Of a stretch of DNA of 40,080 nt, positions 1 through 6,312 are shown in pieces. This stretch comes from Actinomycetes bacterium (GTDB lineage: Bacteria > Actinomycetota > Actinomycetes > Mycobacteriales > Mycobacteriaceae). Position 1 is the stretch's first letter. Every line of letters starts with the position of its first letter. A model generated the notes under the pieces. It was not told the origin of the DNA and did no database searches. It was given only the letters and a program-made list of their open reading frames with translations. The stretch lies in the NCBI GenBank assembly GCA_023404955.1, contig JAEXZY010000029.1, positions 1 to 40,080 of the forward strand, in the 5' to 3' direction. A program made the position numbers and the translations under genes.

Positions 1-1086
1 CCCGCGCCGGTTCCTCCGCGACGTTCCCCTGCCCCGCCGCCGCAGGCGCGGCGCCCGCCGCCGGCCCCGGCGCGTCCGCCCATTCCGCCGACGCGGGCGC
101 AACGACGCCCACGACCCACACAGCGCAGCCTCCGGCGCTGGTTGCGTCTGATCCCGGTCGTGCTCCTGGTCGCCGTCCTGGCCCTGATCGGTGCCGGTGT
201 CTGGATCGACACCACGCTGCGCCGCGTCCCGGCGCTGACCGACTACGCCGACCGGCCCGCCCAGGGCGCCGGAACCACCTGGCTGCTGGTGGGTTCGGAC
301 AGCCGGTCCGACCTGACCCCCGAACAACAGGCCGAGCTCGCGACCGGTGGCGACCTGGGCAACAGCCGGACCGACACGATCCTGCTGGTCCATCTGCCCG
401 GCTTGGGCTCGAGCACGCCGGCCACGATGGTGTCGATCCCGCGCGACTCCTACGTACCGATCCCCGGGTACGACAGCGACAAGATCAACGCCGCCTTCTC
501 TCTCGGCGGCCCCGCGCTGCTGACCCAGACGGTCGAGGAGGCCACCGGACTGCGCATCGATCACTACGCAGAGATCGGTTTCGGCGGCTTCGCGGGCCTG
601 GTCGACGCGGTGGGCGGCGTCACGGTGTGCCCGACGGAACCCATCAACGATCCGCTGGCCGGAATCGACCTGCCCGCCGGCTGCCAGCACGTCGACGGGC
701 AGCAGGCGCTCGGCTTCGTCCGCAGTCGAGCCACCCCGCGCGCCGATCTCGACCGGATGGCCAACCAGCGGGCCTTCATGTCCACGCTCGTGCACCGTGC
801 GGTGAGCCCGTCGGTGCTGGCCAACCCACTGCGCTGGTACCCGATGGCCGCCGCCGCAGCCGACACCGTCACCGTCGCCGACGGCGACCACGTGTGGGAT
901 CTCGCGCGGCTGGGATGGGCGTTACGCGGCGACCTGCAGACCATCACGGTGCCGATCGGCGAGTTCACCGAGAACGGCTCCGGCTCGATCGTCGTGTGGG
1001 ACAGCGACGCCACGCAGCAGTTGTTCTCTGCCCTGGCGTCCGACGCGCCGATCCCGCAGGACGTGCTCGACGCGGCGAACCCCTGA
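1..1086 (+). CDS. LytR-CpsA-Psr (LCP) family protein, 5' end outside the window
   Basis: The frame is open from the first base, so the gene probably begins upstream; a TTG at 142 would remove the whole N-terminus. The visible 361 residues start with a proline/arginine-rich cytoplasmic stretch of about 47 residues. One membrane helix (LIPVVLLVAVLALIGAGVWI) follows, then an extracytoplasmic LCP domain. LCP signatures are WLLVGSDSRSD, RTDTILLVHL, the arginine-containing loop MVSIPRDSYVPIPG, DKINAAFSLGG and the late FVRSR plus DLDRMANQR segments, which supply the conserved Asp and Arg residues. LCP enzymes transfer lipid-linked glycopolymers to peptidoglycan; in mycobacteria the acceptor reaction attaches arabinogalactan. 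Its place next to glpQ1 matches M. tuberculosis Rv3840 and M. smegmatis MSMEG_6421. Family is sure, substrate is inferred. Confidence 0.9.
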   Translation, partial: PAPVPPRRSPAPPPQARRPPPAPARPPIPPTRAQRRPRPTQRSLRRWLRLIPVVLLVAVLALIGAGVWIDTTLRRVPALTDYADRPAQGAGTTWLLVGSDSRSDLTPEQQAELATGGDLGNSRTDTILLVHLPGLGSSTPATMVSIPRDSYVPIPGYDSDKINAAFSLGGPALLTQTVEEATGLRIDHYAEIGFGGFAGLVDAVGGVTVCPTEPINDPLAGIDLPAGCQHVDGQQALGFVRSRATPRADLDRMANQRAFMSTLVHRAVSPSVLANPLRWYPMAAAAADTVTVADGDHVWDLARLGWALRGDLQTITVPIGEFTENGSGSIVVWDSDATQQLFSALASDAPIPQDVLDAANP

Positions 1087-1101
1087 GCGGACCCCTGGAG
1101 A

Positions 1102-1923
1102 TCAGTCTCGGCCCGCGCCGGTCAGACCGTTCTGCAGCCAGTCCTTGGTGCGACCGGGATGGTTGGTGGCGATCCACGCCACCCCGAGGTCGCGGCAGTA
1201 CTGGACGTCCTCGTAGTGGTCGACGGTCCAGCAGTACAGAGCACGGCCCTGCGCCGCGGCCCGGTCCACGAGTTCCGGATGCTCACGCAGCGTCGCGATC
1301 GACGGTCCGACCGCGGTCGCACCCACCGTCGTCGCCGCGCTGCCACCGAGGAACCGAGACGTCTCGCCGAGCAGCACCGTCGGCAACAGCGGGGCCGCGC
1401 GCCGAATGCGCCAGACCGCCGCAGCGGAGAACGACATCACCACGGCACGGGACAGGTCAGCCGACGCCGGTGAGGCGATGCCGTACCGGTGCAACAGGGC
1501 CAGCACCTTGCTCTCCACCAGCGCGCCATAACGGACGGGGTGCTTGGTCTCGATGAACATCTTCACGGGCCGGTTCCAGTCCAGGACCAGCGCGACCAGA
1601 TCGTCGAGGGTGAGCAGCCCGGTGTCCCCCTGGCTGCCGTCGGGTCGCCAGCTGGGATGCCACGAGCCGTAGTCCAGTTCCCGGAGTTGAGCGAGGGTCA
1701 TTTCACTGACCAGGCCGTTGCCGGTCGAGGTGCGGTCCAGTCGACGGTCGTGCACACACACGAGATGTCCGTCGCGGGTCAGCCGGACATCGCACTCGAC
1801 CGCGTCGGCGCCCTCATCGAGGGCGCGCTCGTAGGCCGCTCGGGTGTGTTCGGGCAGATCGGCCGAGGCGCCGCGGTGGGCCACCACGAACGGGTGGCCG
1901 TCGGACGTCCCGCCGGAGTTCAT
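1102..1923 (-). CDS. glpQ1: Glycerophosphodiester phosphodiesterase
   Basis: The 273-residue protein hydrolyses glycerophosphodiesters to glycerol 3-phosphate and an alcohol. GDPD signatures are the catalytic HRG (residues 16-18), the PEHT segment with a metal-binding glutamate, VECDVRLTRDG and the second catalytic His in CVHD. The C-terminal WTVDHYEDVQYC...IATNHPGR strand is typical of the barrel end. The ATG at 1923 was chosen because HRG then lies about 15 residues in, as usual; an in-frame ATG 14 codons upstream overlaps the preceding gene. The start lies 4 bases after the stop of the membrane protein gene at 1928, so the two are probably cotranscribed. The length nearly equals M. tuberculosis GlpQ1 (Rv3842c). 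No signal peptide is visible. It converges with the LCP gene, 15 bases between stops. Confidence 0.92.
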   Translation of the reverse strand: MNSGGTSDGHPFVVAHRGASADLPEHTRAAYERALDEGADAVECDVRLTRDGHLVCVHDRRLDRTSTGNGLVSEMTLAQLRELDYGSWHPSWRPDGSQGDTGLLTLDDLVALVLDWNRPVKMFIETKHPVRYGALVESKVLALLHRYGIASPASADLSRAVVMSFSAAAVWRIRRAAPLLPTVLLGETSRFLGGSAATTVGATAVGPSIATLREHPELVDRAAAQGRALYCWTVDHYEDVQYCRDLGVAWIATNHPGRTKDWLQNGLTGAGRD

Positions 1924-1927
1924 ATCG

Positions 1928-2956
1928 CTATGCTGCCGGGTTCTGCCCTTCGGGCTCAACCGCACGCGCCTGATCGTCTGAGGAATCTTTGCCGGGTTCC
2001 TTCTGCACGGGTGCCGTGACCATCACCCACCGCTTCGACGGCCGCTCGACCGGTTGGCGTTCGAAGCCGAGAAAGACCTGCAGGGCCAGAAGCAGCGCGC
2101 CTGCCGCGAACAGGTACGCCACGATCGTGGTCACCGTGTTGTCGGCGATGCCCTGCGGATCGGTGGTGAAGCTGGTCGCGATGGAGAACACCGACACCGC
2201 GGTGCTGGCCACCCACACCGCCCACCACACCGCGATGGGCCGACGCAGCCAGTTCTGGCGCCCCTCGACCTGCGCCAGTTCGAGCACGAACACCGGTGCC
2301 CAGAACAGGTTCACCAGAGGCACAAGGCAGCACAACCGCAGCATCCAGGCCGGTCGAGGATCTTCGTGCCCGTGGTGGGCGTAGGCCGCGGAGCGGCGGG
2401 CCACCAGCCACTGCGTCAGCAGCAACAGGCTGGCGACCGTGGTGAACAGAGCCACGACGCTCACCGCAACGCCACCCCAGGTGGCGACACCGGCAACCCA
2501 CGGATTGAGCAGCACGGTGCGGTTGACGATGAGCAGCACGTAGCGGATCACGTGCACGAACGCCGCAGCGCCGAGCACCGCGGCCGTGGTGATCAGGGTC
2601 ATCTGGACCGCGGTCAGGGACGGGCCGGTGCGCGTCGGCTTCTCGTCGGCGGGGGTGTCGAAGTGCTCGACGAGCCCCCACCTCGGGATCGCGGAGTACC
2701 GGGGCGTCGGGCCGAGATCTCGCCGGGGACGCCGGGGCGGCGGAGGGGGCCCGGGTCGTACGGCGACCCACTTGAATCCGGCCGGCAATCCGGGGGTCGG
2801 TCGCTGACTCGCGGGGGCGGGCTGCCGCCGACCCCATTCCGGCGCGGGCGCCGCACTCCCGGGGGCGAGCAGCGCGCCGCGGCAGCGCGGGCACCAGACC
2901 CGCTGCCGGTCGCGCACGTTCCACCGCGTCCCGCACTGGGAGCACACCTGGATCAT
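1928..2956 (-). CDS. Zinc-ribbon membrane protein, DUF4328-like (Rv3843c position)
   Basis: The 342-residue protein starts with a zinc ribbon: Cys5-x2-Cys8 and Cys22-x2-Cys25 in CSQCGTRWNV...VWCPRCRGALL. A proline/arginine-rich linker runs to about residue 110. Four or five hydrophobic helices follow (for example MTLITTAAVLGAAAFVHVI, VAVSVVALFTTVASLLLL, LCCLVPLVNLFWAPVFVLEL, AYLFAAGALLLALQVFLGF), then a charged tail. The helix pattern with a WAPVFVLELAQVEGR-type segment fits the DUF4328 family. Function is unknown. The gene lies 4 bases upstream of glpQ1 on the same strand, as Rv3843c does in M. tuberculosis. The ribbon may bind zinc or a protein partner at the membrane; that is inference. 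Confidence 0.85.
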   Translation of the reverse strand: MIQVCSQCGTRWNVRDRQRVWCPRCRGALLAPGSAAPAPEWGRRQPAPASQRPTPGLPAGFKWVAVRPGPPPPPRRPRRDLGPTPRYSAIPRWGLVEHFDTPADEKPTRTGPSLTAVQMTLITTAAVLGAAAFVHVIRYVLLIVNRTVLLNPWVAGVATWGGVAVSVVALFTTVASLLLLTQWLVARRSAAYAHHGHEDPRPAWMLRLCCLVPLVNLFWAPVFVLELAQVEGRQNWLRRPIAVWWAVWVASTAVSVFSIATSFTTDPQGIADNTVTTIVAYLFAAGALLLALQVFLGFERQPVERPSKRWVMVTAPVQKEPGKDSSDDQARAVEPEGQNPAA

Positions 2957-2994
2957 CCGGCCAGCTTAATGTCGCCGCCTGGAAGGCGAATCAG

Positions 2995-3022
2995 ACCGGT
3001 GATCAGACACCGGTGATCAGAC
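2995..3022. repeat. Perfect tandem duplication of a 14-bp unit
   Basis: ACCGGTGATCAGAC occurs twice head to tail (2995-3008 and 3009-3022). The second copy contains the rhodanese stop codon and the first lies just after it. It looks like a recent slippage event near a gene end. Confidence 0.7.
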
Positions 3023-3379
3023 AGAGCCCGGCCGGCCGTCGTCGGTCACCACCGGTCGGCCCGCACCGGCCCAGGCCGCCATGCCGCCGCTGACGTTGAC
3101 CGGCTGGTAGCCGTTCCGTGCGAGGTACTCGGCGACGCGCTGAGACCGGCCGCCGAGATGGCAGACGACGTAGAGCTCGGCGTCGGTCGGTATCTCGGCC
3201 ATGCGGGCCGGCACCTCACTCATCGGGATGTGCCGCGCCCCGGGCGCATGCCCGAGTCGCCATTCGTCGTTCTCGCGGACGTCGAGCAGCAGCGGGCCGC
3301 CCGACAAAGAGTCGGCATCAGCGCCGAAGTCGGCCGGTATCTCGGCGATGTCGGCTTGCCTCACCCCGGTGTGGTCCAT
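3017..3379 (-). CDS. Single-domain rhodanese (sulfurtransferase)
   Basis: The 120-residue protein is one rhodanese domain. It carries LLDVRENDEWRLGHAPGARHIP, the active loop VVCHLGGRSQRVA with catalytic Cys73, and the closing VSGGMAAWAGAGRPV. Such proteins carry persulfide sulfur to thiols, cyanide or partner proteins. The ATG at 3379 fits the usual domain boundary; the open frame extends further upstream but that part reads like intergenic DNA with DnaA-box-like motifs. Its C-terminus reaches into the 14-bp tandem duplication. It follows no close partner, so the acceptor is unknown. The family call is firm. Confidence 0.88.
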   Translation of the reverse strand: MDHTGVRQADIAEIPADFGADADSLSGGPLLLDVRENDEWRLGHAPGARHIPMSEVPARMAEIPTDAELYVVCHLGGRSQRVAEYLARNGYQPVNVSGGMAAWAGAGRPVVTDDGRPGSV

Positions 3380-3455
3380 GTGGTCATGCTGACACGACCC
3401 CGCGGTGTGGCACCACCGCCTCCAGGGGACAGCGAAATCGATCCCTGCCCCGAAC

Positions 3456-3531
3456 CTATCCACAGATTCCACAGGTTCATCCACAGGCTGTGTGGGCAGG
3501 TGTCCAGGCTGCGCCCGTCGTCTGTGGATGA
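3456..3531. promoter_or_regulatory. Cluster of DnaA-box-like 9-mers
   Basis: Three motifs close to the DnaA box (TTATCCACA, or TTGTCCACA in mycobacteria) lie here: CTATCCACA at 3456-3464, TCATCCACA at 3477-3485 and its reverse complement at 3523-3531. A fourth, TCATCCACA, is at 3774-3782 inside the small membrane protein gene. Each differs from TTATCCACA at one position. The 215-base gap from 3380 to 3594 holds no other gene. The sites could titrate DnaA or regulate nearby genes; chance recurrence is possible. Confidence 0.4.
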
Positions 3532-3594
3532 CGGGTACCACGGCGCACCGAGAATTCACAGCTACCCGTCAGTACACGAAACGAACGGAGCGAA

Positions 3595-3669
3595 ATGTCT
3601 CGGCTGCCTAACGAATTGGAGGCCGTGATCGAGGCCGCGACAGCCGATTTTCTCGAGTGCGACAAATGA
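3595..3669 (+). CDS. Possible 24-residue small protein
   Basis: An ATG at 3595 opens a 24-codon frame encoding an acidic peptide ending FLECDK. A reasonable ribosome site (CGGAG) lies 5 bases before the start. The peptide has no membrane segment and no family I recognise. It lies just before two CRP-like boxes, so it might be a leader ORF or only noise. Conservation across related genomes would decide. Confidence 0.25.
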   Translation: MSRLPNELEAVIEAATADFLECDK

Positions 3670-3672
3670 GGT

Positions 3673-3714
3673 TATGATCGCGATCACAGGACCCCGTCTG
3701 TGACAGATGTCACT
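3673..3714. promoter_or_regulatory. Two tandem CRP-type operators
   Basis: The mycobacterial cAMP receptor protein consensus is TGTGA-N6-TCACA. The window has TATGA-TCGCGA-TCACA at 3673-3688 and TGTGA-CAGATG-TCACT at 3699-3714, each with one mismatch. Their centres are 26 bp apart. They lie 51 to 92 bases before the ATG of the small membrane protein gene at 3765, the first clear gene downstream. cAMP/CRP control of that gene is inferred. Confidence 0.6.
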
Positions 3715-3764
3715 GGGGTGCGCACGTGGGGGAGGGAGCAGAACGTGCAGGTGAGGAGCATCTG

Positions 3765-3923
3765 ATGGCCCAGTCATCCACAGGGTCCGGCTCGGCTTTT
3801 CCGCCGTCGGAATGGCAGACGTCATCGCGGCCGTACACCCGAAGTCAGCTCATGTCCTGTGTACGCGCCGGCGTGATCGCACTGGTGTTGCTCGTCGTCC
3901 TCGCGGCGATCGTCCTGTTCTGA
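3765..3923 (+). CDS. Small single-pass membrane protein, 52 residues
   Basis: The ATG at 3765 follows the ribosome site GAGGAG; an in-frame GTG at 3726 is less likely. The protein has a polar Ser/Thr/Gln-rich N-terminus of about 32 residues, then one helix, AGVIALVLLVVLAAIVLF, ending at the C-terminus. This is the layout of a tail-anchored protein. I know no family for it. Two CRP-like boxes precede it, and its stop is 1 base from the stop of the convergent sodX. The strong ribosome site and long hydrophobic tail support a real gene. Confidence 0.65.
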   Translation: MAQSSTGSGSAFPPSEWQTSSRPYTRSQLMSCVRAGVIALVLLVVLAAIVLF

Positions 3924-3924
3924 G

Positions 3925-4284
3925 TCACTCCCTTCGGTTCGCCGACTGGCGCACTGTCCAGAGCACGCGGTAGCTGCCGTTCGCGGGAACCCACCCGAAT
4001 GTTCGGGAATCGACCACACCCGGCGCGTCGGCATTGTCCGACAACGCCTCGAACATCACACCGCCCGCCTCGCGCCGTACCTCCCCCACGCGCTTGACCA
4101 GATAGCGCGAGGACCGCGACGGGTCCGGAAACACACGCAGCTGGCCAGTTCGGAGCCGCCCGCACCGCCCGGCCAAGAGGCCGTCGCCGGGGTGGAGGGT
4201 GGGCCGCATCGAATCCTCGACCACCAGGAATCGGCGCACGGGCGGACCACCCGGAAATACCGACCGTCCGTGGTTAGGCGCCAT
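3925..4284 (-). CDS. sodX: S26 peptidase, nickel superoxide dismutase maturation protease
   Basis: The 119-residue protein is a small signal-peptidase-like (S26) enzyme. VVEDSMRPTLHPGD carries the catalytic serine (Ser25) and RYLVKRVGEV the general-base lysine (Lys64). The late DNADAPGVVDSRTFGWVP is the usual substrate-binding box. It has no clear membrane anchor. In other actinobacteria a gene of this type pairs with sodN and removes the SodN propeptide so that the N-terminal His can bind nickel. Here it lies divergently, only 23 bases from the sodN ATG. A GTG at 4239 would give 104 residues and leave more room for promoters; that shorter start is possible. Pairing with sodN makes the assignment strong. 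Confidence 0.88.
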   Translation of the reverse strand: MAPNHGRSVFPGGPPVRRFLVVEDSMRPTLHPGDGLLAGRCGRLRTGQLRVFPDPSRSSRYLVKRVGEVRREAGGVMFEALSDNADAPGVVDSRTFGWVPANGSYRVLWTVRQSANRRE

Positions 4285-4295
4285 GATCTTGAGGG

Positions 4296-4301
4296 TAAGT
4301 T
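4296..4301 (+). promoter_or_regulatory. Candidate -10 of a leaderless sodN promoter
   Basis: TAAGTT at 4296-4301 resembles a mycobacterial -10 element and ends 6 bases before the sodN ATG. A transcript would start at or next to the ATG. No Shine-Dalgarno sequence is visible in AAAGCC, which fits leaderless translation. This is inferred from sequence only. Confidence 0.35.
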
Positions 4302-4307
4302 AAAGCC

Positions 4308-4742
4308 ATGCTGCATCGACTCTTTGACTCCGTGTTCTCCAATGCCACTCCTGCCCACGCTCACTGCGATCTGTACTGCGGCGTGTACGACCCCGCGCAG
4401 GCCAAGATCGAGGCGCTGTCGTGCCTGAAAACCATTCAGAAATACCATGATTCGGATGACGATCACTTCAAGGCCCGCGCGATCATCATCAAGGAACGCC
4501 AGGCCGAAGAGGTCAAGCACCACCTGATGGTCCTATGGGCCGATTTCTTCACCAAGGACCACTTCGAGCAGTTCCCCAACCTGCACCAGCTGTTCTGGGA
4601 CGGCGTGCACGGCGCCGGCGACGTCAAGAAGTCGCTGGATGCCGCGGTCGCAGAGAAGCTGCTGAAGACCATCGACGAAATCGCCGACATCTTCTGGCAG
4701 ACCGACAAGGGCAAGCAGATGGGCGTGTACCCGCCTGCGTGA
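4308..4742 (+). CDS. sodN: Nickel-containing superoxide dismutase
   Basis: The 144-residue precursor matches NiSOD along its length. An 18-residue propeptide ending PAHA precedes HCDLYCGVYDPAQAKIEA, the nickel hook. His1, Cys2 and Cys6 of the mature protein (precursor 19, 20 and 24) are the metal ligands, and Tyr9 is present. Helical segments such as FKARAIIIKERQAEEVKHH and HFEQFPNLHQLF follow the family. The enzyme dismutates superoxide to oxygen and peroxide, probably in the cytoplasm as a hexamer. Position 5 of the hook is Tyr, whereas the family motif HCxxPC usually has Pro. In M. tuberculosis this place between the Rv3843c and Rv3847 genes holds the iron enzyme SodA. A strong terminator follows. 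Confidence 0.96.
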   Translation: MLHRLFDSVFSNATPAHAHCDLYCGVYDPAQAKIEALSCLKTIQKYHDSDDDHFKARAIIIKERQAEEVKHHLMVLWADFFTKDHFEQFPNLHQLFWDGVHGAGDVKKSLDAAVAEKLLKTIDEIADIFWQTDKGKQMGVYPPA

Positions 4743-4760
4743 GCCTCCCGCATACCCGTG

Positions 4761-4794
4761 AACCGGCCCGGTCGTCCGCGACCGGGCCGGTTTT
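4761..4794 (+). terminator. Rho-independent terminator of sodN
   Basis: A perfect 14-bp stem (AACCGGCCCGGTCG at 4761-4774 pairing with 4779-4792) has a 4-base loop TCCG and runs into TTTTGTGT. It starts 18 bases after the sodN stop. Confidence 0.9.
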
Positions 4795-4912
4795 GTGTCT
4801 GCGGGGTATCGATATGCCGTGTCCACTTGCGTGCCCGCCGCAGCCTGCCGCATCCTGAGCGAATCGACCCACAGACGTGTCTGGCTGTTGCTCACCGATG
4901 CCGGGAGGCGAG

Positions 4913-5446
4913 ATGGATTTCGGGTCCGGTCGGGCGATCGAGATCGCACCGTTTCATTCGCGTGGGTCTTTGAAGGGATTCGTGGTCTCCGGCCGGTGGC
5001 CTGATTCGACCAAGGAGTGGGCACAGCTGCTGATGGTCGCCGTGCGGGTGGCATCGCTGCCGGGGCTGCTGTCCACCACGACGATCTTCGGGGCACGGGA
5101 GGAACTGCCCGACGAACCGGAACCGGGAACGGTGGGGCTGGTCGTGGCCGAGGGCACCGTGGTCGGCGACGCCGCGGTCGCGCCGGGGTACTTCGCCGAG
5201 CGGCAGCCCCCGGCTCTGATGATGCTCCATCCCCCGTCGGAGACCACACCGTCGCTGCCTGAGTGCACCGGCGCCGCATCCGGGTGCGTGCTGCTACCCG
5301 GGTTGCCTCATCTGGGCTTGGAGCACCGGGCGGCGTGGGTGGAGGCCGAGTCCGACGGCACGGTGACATCGATGGTGAGCCGAGTGGGCCTCGATCCGAT
5401 CAGCCATCCCGACACCGCGATCCTGGCGATGCTGCTGGCCGCTTGA
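4913..5446 (+). CDS. Conserved mycobacterial protein of unknown function (Rv3847-like)
   Basis: The ATG at 4913 follows a GGGAGGCG ribosome site and gives 177 residues, the length of M. tuberculosis Rv3847, which lies between sodA and espR there. The protein is soluble, acidic and has no signal peptide. It has alternating hydrophobic strands (LLMVAVRVASLPGLLSTTT, GTVGLVVAEGTVVGD) and many prolines near its middle. I see no catalytic motif. An in-frame GTG... TG-type start 12 codons upstream is less likely, as it lacks a ribosome site. The orthology rests on length and gene order. Confidence 0.85.
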   Translation: MDFGSGRAIEIAPFHSRGSLKGFVVSGRWPDSTKEWAQLLMVAVRVASLPGLLSTTTIFGAREELPDEPEPGTVGLVVAEGTVVGDAAVAPGYFAERQPPALMMLHPPSETTPSLPECTGAASGCVLLPGLPHLGLEHRAAWVEAESDGTVTSMVSRVGLDPISHPDTAILAMLLAA

Positions 5447-5663
5447 CCGGCCGAGAAGCCTTCTCGCCCGCTGCCATTGGCTACTGACAGCCTGGCCGCC
5501 TGTGCGACGCCGCCGTCTGCCGCAAGTTTGCGCATCACCGGGCGCGCAGTACAGCTCACCCTGCCCACGGCAGCGTGACCGAACGAACACTCAGCAAATT
5601 CCCACGTGTTCGCCCCGCGGTCGAGGCGTCGTTGCCGGCCACCGTCGCGACACACGCTGTACC

Positions 5664-5707
5664 AACGCCTCCGGGAAAGCCGCACGTATGCTGGCTACGG
5701 AGGCGTT
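5664..5707. repeat. Perfect 10-bp inverted repeat, terminator or operator
   Basis: AACGCCTCCG at 5664-5673 pairs with CGGAGGCGTT at 5698-5707 around a 24-base loop, and TATTATTTG follows. It lies 218 bases after the Rv3847-like stop and 200 before espR. The T-rich 3' flank would suit a weak terminator, and the arm spacing would suit a regulator site. The sequence does not decide between them. Confidence 0.45.
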
Positions 5708-5822
5708 ATTATTTGCCTAGCTGCACCGTGCCCCGCCCGTGGCAGATGCTCCATCCACGCCGTTCACACCAGTAGCGGCGGCCAGCGACGCAAGCCCTGG
5801 GTTAGTTTTCTGTGGTTTGCAC

Positions 5823-5851
5823 TTGGTTGTGGACACATCTGTCGCTACGAT
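5823..5851 (+). promoter_or_regulatory. Candidate espR promoter
   Basis: TTGGTT at 5823-5828 and TACGAT at 5846-5851 have a 17-base spacer and resemble a SigA -35/-10 pair. The transcript would have a leader of about 50 bases and contain the GGAGGT ribosome site. This is by eye only. Confidence 0.4.
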
Positions 5852-5907
5852 GATCAGCAAATACGCCGCCCCGAAACACCGCTCGTCTGTATGTGGAGGT
5901 CAATCCC

Positions 5908-6306
5908 ATGAGCAACACGTTTGCCGCTCGCCTGAACCGCTTGTTCGACACCGTCTACCCGCCCGGACGTGGTCCTCACACCTCTGCCGAGGTGATCGCA
6001 GCACTCAAGGCCGAGGGGGTCACCATGTCGGCTCCCTACCTGTCCCAGCTTCGTTCTGGCAACCGAACCAATCCCTCTGTCGCCACGATGGCCGCGCTTG
6101 CCAACTTCTTCCGGATCAAGCCCGCGTACTTCACCGATGACGAGTACTACGAGAAGCTCGACAAGGAACTGACGCTGCTCGCCGGGATGCGGGACGAGGG
6201 TGTTCGCCGCATCGCAGCCCGCACGGTCGGCCTGTCAGCCGAGGCGAAGCAGGACATCGTCCAGAAGGTCGATGAGCTGCGGCGCAAAGAGAACCTCGAC
6301 GTTTAG
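5908..6306 (+). CDS. espR: Nucleoid-associated regulator EspR
   Basis: The ATG at 5908 lies 7 bases after a perfect GGAGGT and gives 132 residues, the length of M. tuberculosis EspR (Rv3849). The N-terminal segment NTFAARLNRLFDTVYPPGRG and the helix-turn-helix SAPYLSQLRSGNRTNPS are nearly identical to that protein as I recall it. The C-terminal half is the dimerisation helix region. EspR is a dimeric DNA-binding architectural protein that controls espACD and many cell-envelope loci and supports ESX-1 secretion. An espA/espC/espD-like cassette lies 11 kb downstream in this window and is a natural candidate target. An in-frame start 5 codons upstream would place the ribosome site inside the gene. 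Confidence 0.97.
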   Translation: MSNTFAARLNRLFDTVYPPGRGPHTSAEVIAALKAEGVTMSAPYLSQLRSGNRTNPSVATMAALANFFRIKPAYFTDDEYYEKLDKELTLLAGMRDEGVRRIAARTVGLSAEAKQDIVQKVDELRRKENLDV

Positions 6307-6312
6307 CCGTCG

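Larger units (their letters stand above)
5447..5907 (+). other. 461-base intergenic region upstream of espR
   Basis: No convincing gene lies here. The region has patches richer in A and T than the surrounding genes, an inverted repeat at 5664-5707 and a plausible promoter at 5823-5851. M. tuberculosis has the membrane protein gene Rv3848 between Rv3847 and espR; no remnant of it was recognised. The length suits a complex regulatory region for espR. Confidence 0.6.

Noticed and set aside
3456..3531. Chromosomal oriC
   Set aside because: dnaA, dnaN and rpmH are absent and the region is too small; only isolated boxes are seen.
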